DNA from: Aspidiotus rigidus
Lineage: Eukaryota; Arthropoda; Insecta; Hemiptera; Diaspididae
Length of the DNA: 64,000 nt
Assembly: GCA_035079385.1 (NCBI GenBank)
Contig: JAVHKY010000061.1
Span: 1,736,001-1,800,000, forward strand
Direction of reading: 5' to 3'
Both the position numbers and the translations under genes were made by a program. The notes below the pieces were generated by a model that was not told the DNA's origin, ran no database searches, and saw only the letters and a list, made by a program, of their open reading frames with translations. Shown here piece after piece: positions 59,860-64,000 of this stretch (position 1 is the first letter of the stretch; each line of letters starts with the position of its first letter).

Positions 59860-62218
59860 CTACCAATGAAATTATAGAATTGAACGCCCAAGTTATTTTG
59901 AAATTACTCACTGAACATTCTGTAATGGGAAATTTACTTTGATCCCGTTTGATCCTAACCATGGTGTAATCATAGTGCTCCTAGGCGGGTGACCGGCCCA
60001 AATTATCAAGCAGAAGGCTGAAAGTCTAACCAAAGCCAGATAATTTTTGGAAAATAAAATTATTTCATTCGGTGAAATTACATTAGCAAGCGACTGTTCT
60101 GTTGTTCTGTGATTATGACGACATCCCTGCCGTACAAAGTTTAATTGACATAATAGCCATATCAACAATCAGAAAGAAACATTTTTTTTTAATTGTTCAA
60201 AGGATACAGTTTGCCTGATTTTCAATTTTGTTATAGGTCAATTCTACTTTGTATAGAAGAGCAGGGCACGAACCTCTTCCAGCCTGTCGCTGGCTGCTTG
60301 TTTCTTGTTGATTAGTTGATTTTTTGAACATTTCTCAATTCTCTCTCAAATGAGATAATGCCTATTTTCTGAAATTATCAAATCAATTGTCTTTATACAA
60401 CTGCATGATGTTGCAGATAGTTCAACGTTGTTAAAGAGAAATTTAGGGTTCATATGGATGAAAGGTTTTCGAGTGATTCACATGATGAATAGATCTCATC
60501 GATGTATTCGAGTCCTCTTAATTGTTATTTGTATGCGCGCATAGTATTCACAGGCTAGAAGAATTTTTAATGAACATTCGACCACACAGGACAGAAAAAT
60601 TGTAACTTTTAAACTGACCGTTCAAAGTGAGTGATGAATGGATCTAAAACACAGCTACGTACATTTTGTTTACTACGAGTAGGTACATCTTTGAAATTTA
60701 AAGATGAAAAGTCGATAATGATTACGCTGCTGCGTGCGGATTTTTTTTTTGACTCTTCTTTTTTTCACCTGAAATGTCAATACAAATTGCATTTTTATTA
60801 TATGGACAATATTTTACACTCATGTACTCCGGTTCTGCTTTATAGTAGCACGTTTCCTTTTCTGGAGTTTACAAGCAAACAAGTTAAGATCCAAACATGA
60901 TTATATGCATATCTATATCATGGGTGCGGTATACGCAATATACCGAAGGGTACCCGTGTGGAAAGTAGCCCTGACTCTTAAAGCCATAGCCTTTAATTAT
61001 ACCGCTTGATGTACGCTATTTGCTTTCATACGTTCTTCTTGCGATCGGCTGCGGAATCGGTTCGTTCGTCAACCTCTCCTGATTCTTCATCAGCCTGAAA
61101 TTTAACTATAAAAATATAGTTGATATTCAGTGCTCAAAAAATGTGCACTGGTCAACTTTGAATCGACTCGTAATAGGTTAATAATGCCAGAAGAAGATGA
61201 ATTATTAGCGTCTATCTTACAAAAATTCAAAGAAGAAAATTTATGAAAGTACAAATTTTATGTATTCAAATTTCTAAGGAGTTGATACATTTTTATTAGG
61301 GTGCATGCAGGGAAGGTGCCATCCCGTAGCCGTCCCGGCAGGTCAGGTTGATTCACATTGAAGAAGAATCTGACAGAGGCGTACGCACCGACCAGCCCTC
61401 AAACACACACGGAAAGTACGGAGTACGTATACGATGTACGAGTATAAGGCTGGCGATGAATCAGAGCCAGCGGAGAAGGCCGCGACTGCTGTCCATCGTA
61501 CACACTCCAACAATTTTCCAAGCATTCTCTCAAACACCCAGCAGAATTTTGTTACAGTATGACTTTTATTATTAGCAGAGAATCGGTAGCACTTGATGAA
61601 GAGACCAAGATTCTTCCAACTTGAATCGATTATGATCAAGAATTTAAAATAAATTTAAAATTGATTAGATCAGATCACAAAGCTGTTTGTAGGACGGATA
61701 AATGCTCATGTTTCCTATGTCCTGCAGACAAATTTCGAGTGAGATGGTTTTGATTAATTTAAGGAAGCTCAAAAGTAGTGATGTAAAACTTTCTGTCTCT
61801 TCTCTGAATTAGTTTGAAGTACTCAATCTGATGGCTTTGGAGAAAATTTAAATTTCAAATGAACAGAAATAAACCGGCTCGGCGGTGTGGAACATCTAAA
61901 ATTGTCGAATAAAAATACTGTATTCTGTACAATAAAAATGAAAGAGGGAAGAAAATTTCAGCGAAAATATGTACTGGATGTAATTACTCGTTTGTAGTGC
62001 CTATTATTAAAAAACTGAAATAAAAGGACCGGCGAAAAACACACTCGCAGTTTGACAGGAAACAAGTAGCATTTTCGGGAAGTTGATTTTCACAATTCAT
62101 ACTTATTCTTCCTGATGTTAGGTTGCGGCGAGCAAGTTTTTCGCGACTCTCTCCAAAAGTCTAATTCCGGAGTAATTGCAAAAATGAAGAGGGAATCAGA
62201 GAATAAATTGAACGGACT
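59860..62218. other. No gene recognised
   Basis: Short random frames only. A stem-like CTGATGAAGAATCAGG occurs on the minus strand near 61090 without other hammerhead parts. No RNA gene was found. Confidence 0.45.
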
Positions 62219-62423
62219 TCACGACGAACCGCTTTTGAGTTCTTTGTAATTTTCGTATAGAACTTCAATTTTCAGACCGTAGCTATGAACGATTAAGTTT
62301 CGTTGATACTCGATATTGCAATCAAATTTATAATTTCCAAGAAGATCGACGAAGTAGAAACGAAAATTGTAGTACCTGATGACTTGCGCCGCTCGTGCGC
62401 ATAAACCTGCAAAAATTTCGATA
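62219..62423 (-). CDS. Candidate terminal exon without zinc fingers
   Basis: On the minus strand an acceptor cgaaatttttgcag (about 62424) is followed by GT as the end of a split codon and 67 open codons (LCARAAQVIRYYNFRFYFVD to KELKSGSS), ending at 62219. The phase equals that of the three lola-type exons. The segment YKFDCNIEYQRNLIVH vaguely resembles half a C2H2 finger. No homology is certain, and it may be chance. Confidence 0.25.
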
Positions 62424-62450
62424 ATATGGTTTGTAGTAAGCACTTAACTC

Positions 62451-63483
62451 ATAAAAACGATTACAAATAAGAGTGACCAAAATAAAAAAACACTCACGCA
62501 GTCGCGTGAGTAGTACACGACTTTTCTTCCCACAATGCAAGAAACATTGAGAGAGTCACTCCCTCTCTTTAAATTAAATACCAATGACCTGTCAATCATG
62601 TCAAACATTTGTAGAATAAACAATAAAACTCAGTTTATAAATTCTATCACTACGATGTCACATCAACAGATAACAGAGTAAAGATACCTATAATCCAATA
62701 AGCAAACCTAAATTTTGTTATAATTTAGGCTAAGAGTCATCTAAAACCTACAAAACGTCTCCAGAAAAACCACTCCCCCTCCCCCTGTCCAAACTGCTAC
62801 GAGGCTATAACAGTTGTTTCTAATAAAAAAGAGCTCTACAATCATTTTTTCCCATACCTTATTCTTAGCATATTATTAGTCTAGTATACTGTATATTAGG
62901 ATGAGTGGTTCAATTCTTTATCACTTCCGATTTCTGGCATCTCTTAAAGCTATCTCGAGCTGCTATTCCTCTCGTGCACTCATAAATTGCCTTCACGCTA
63001 TCATATCACAATTTTCTATGCACACTCCACCCCAAAATTCTTCATCTGGGAATCCAGCTACAACGAGATCCCGGAAAACTAAAAAAATCGATGTCGAAAC
63101 GAAAGAAGCAACCAATCACCCAATAGTCAACCCCTCATTCCTTCCCTCACGCTTCAACCATTCCAAACGTATTAACAAAATACCTCACTTTTCTAGCTAG
63201 AAAATTCGGTAAAAATATATAGCACCCAAGCCCGGTTTACTCGTTAGTCTAATCTCAAATCTCACTCAAAAAAGCCAGTCCAAATTGAAAATAATCTTTC
63301 CATCTCTTTTGACACCTCAAATCAACTATGAACCACTATTAATTATGTACCCATACATGAAAAAATGACAAATAAATCAATTATTAATTAAGAGTGAAAT
63401 CACCCAGGTATAGTCTCGCATCAGCACACTTGATGAAGATTAAAAAATTGTACTTAATCATTCAAACTCAAGGTTTTCACTAA
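62451..63483. other. Flank with motif shared with 31.7 kb; LINE UTR-like
   Basis: Contains actcacgcagtcgcgtgagt near 62500, similar to 31671, and tatactagg-type repeat words near 62870-62900. The part after about 62900 has C-rich frames and may belong to the decayed LINE whose 3' end follows. Confidence 0.35.
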
Positions 63484-63831
63484 AATCAGTCGAATAACAA
63501 ATTAAGAAAAATAAAACGTGAACCCACATTTTGGTCCTCATCCCAACGAAATTCAAGGCAAGAGGAGGTCATTTTAGCTCGGCTGCGAATAGGCCACACT
63601 CGTCTTACTCATACTTATCTTCTCACTAATCTCGCTCCTCCATCATGCCCTCACTGTCTCCAAGAAAATTTATCAGTTGATCATTTTATTTTCTCATGCC
63701 CCGTCCTGCAACCCACTCGAACCTCCCTAAATATATCTTCCAATATCAATGCAGCACTAAACAACAACTCCGAAACCATCGACTCAACCCTAACTTATTT
63801 ACGCACCACTCAATTCTACAACTTCATATAA
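63484..63831 (+). pseudogene. LINE ORF2 C-terminus (Jockey/I-type)
   Basis: A 115-codon open frame: WSSSQRNSRQEEVILARLRI, GHTRLTHTYLL, then CPHCLQENLSVDHFIFSCP and a stop at 63829-63831. The pair LARLRIGHTRLTH plus the CxxC...H...C knuckle is the conserved C-terminal region of Jockey/I-type LINE polyproteins in insects. The reverse transcriptase upstream is not recognisable, so this is a 3' fragment or a decayed copy. Confidence 0.8.
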
Positions 63832-63995
63832 TTCACCAACAAATTCCGTTCGATCGCCACTCAATTCCACCAATACGTACCTAATTTAACCTAATTCAAG
63901 TAATGTTCTAAAATAAGATTGTAACGCCGAGCAAATAACCCTCGTGCAGTTTATAATGCTCGTAAAATAATAATAAAAAAAAAAAAAAAAAAAAA
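63832..63995 (+). mobile_element. LINE 3' UTR and poly(A) tail
   Basis: The 3' UTR (ttgtaacgccgagcaaataa...) ends in taataataaaaaaa with a run of about 20 A at 63975-63995, directly downstream of the LINE C-terminal frame. This is a typical retrotransposed 3' end. Confidence 0.8.
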
Positions 63996-64000
63996 CTATC

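Noticed and set aside
61081..61110. Minus-strand CTGATGAAGAATCAGG as a hammerhead
   Set aside because: No GAA box or helix III in the following 40 bases, and no Penelope sequence nearby.
1..64000. CRISPR arrays, bacterial operons or rRNA genes
   Set aside because: No direct-repeat/spacer pattern, ribosomal sequence or prokaryotic gene organisation; splice sites, LINEs and Penelope elements mark a eukaryotic animal genome.

Overview
This window is a gene-poor, AT-rich stretch of an arthropod genome, most likely an insect (possibly a hemipteran; order not certain). The only host gene I can support is three minus-strand terminal exons (12.6, 16.3-16.6 and 30.9-31.2 kb). Each encodes the paired C2HC + C2H2 zinc fingers of the longitudinals-lacking (lola) type. 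All three begin after a splice acceptor in the same codon phase, as expected for mutually exclusive 3' exons spliced to a common upstream (BTB) exon. On the minus strand that upstream part would lie beyond the right edge of the window.

Almost everything else is mobile DNA, much of it nested. (1) 1.5-7.8 kb: a SWIM-type DNA transposon with terminal inverted repeats, split by a head-to-head pair of Penelope-like elements (PLEs) with an 11-bp target duplication. (2) 16.7-17.3 kb: a small inverted PLE insertion of the same family, just upstream of a lola exon. (3) 17.8-24.9 kb: a Ginger-like element (TGT...ACA ends, TATG duplication) that contains a short but complete-ended Polinton/Maverick (18466-24646; TIRs about 500 bp, 6-bp duplication TATACC). 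The Polinton carries a SAP-like protein, an acidic protein, the N-terminal part of protein-primed DNA polymerase B and an integrase. (4) 25.2-30.2 kb: a palindromic PLE of a second family, interrupted by a FLYWCH/MULE transposon in one arm and a MITE between reverse transcriptase and endonuclease. (5) 31.9-35.8 kb: PLE, Ginger-like and pogo-like transposase remnants. (6) 36.7-52.4 kb: a second, decayed Polinton bounded by long inverted repeats and hit by two related hAT elements (perfect 8-bp duplications) and several MITEs. (7) 52.7-60 kb: a third PLE split by a second SWIM transposon, another PLE fragment, a Ginger/KRBA2-like integrase pseudogene split by a palindromic PLE (12-bp duplication) and by a LINE. 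(8) 63.5-64 kb: the 3' end of another LINE with a poly(A) tail.

The most unusual signals are: a DnaJ-like HPDKGG module between the zinc-finger region and the exonuclease of the Polinton polymerase; four PLE insertions that are all inverted/palindromic, three of them with clear 11-12 bp duplications; hammerhead-ribozyme-like cores in the PLE 3' regions; and several unrelated DNA transposons whose ends are built from arrays of one short CG-containing motif. Everything was read by eye. Family assignments rest on motifs, and no database or folding program was run.
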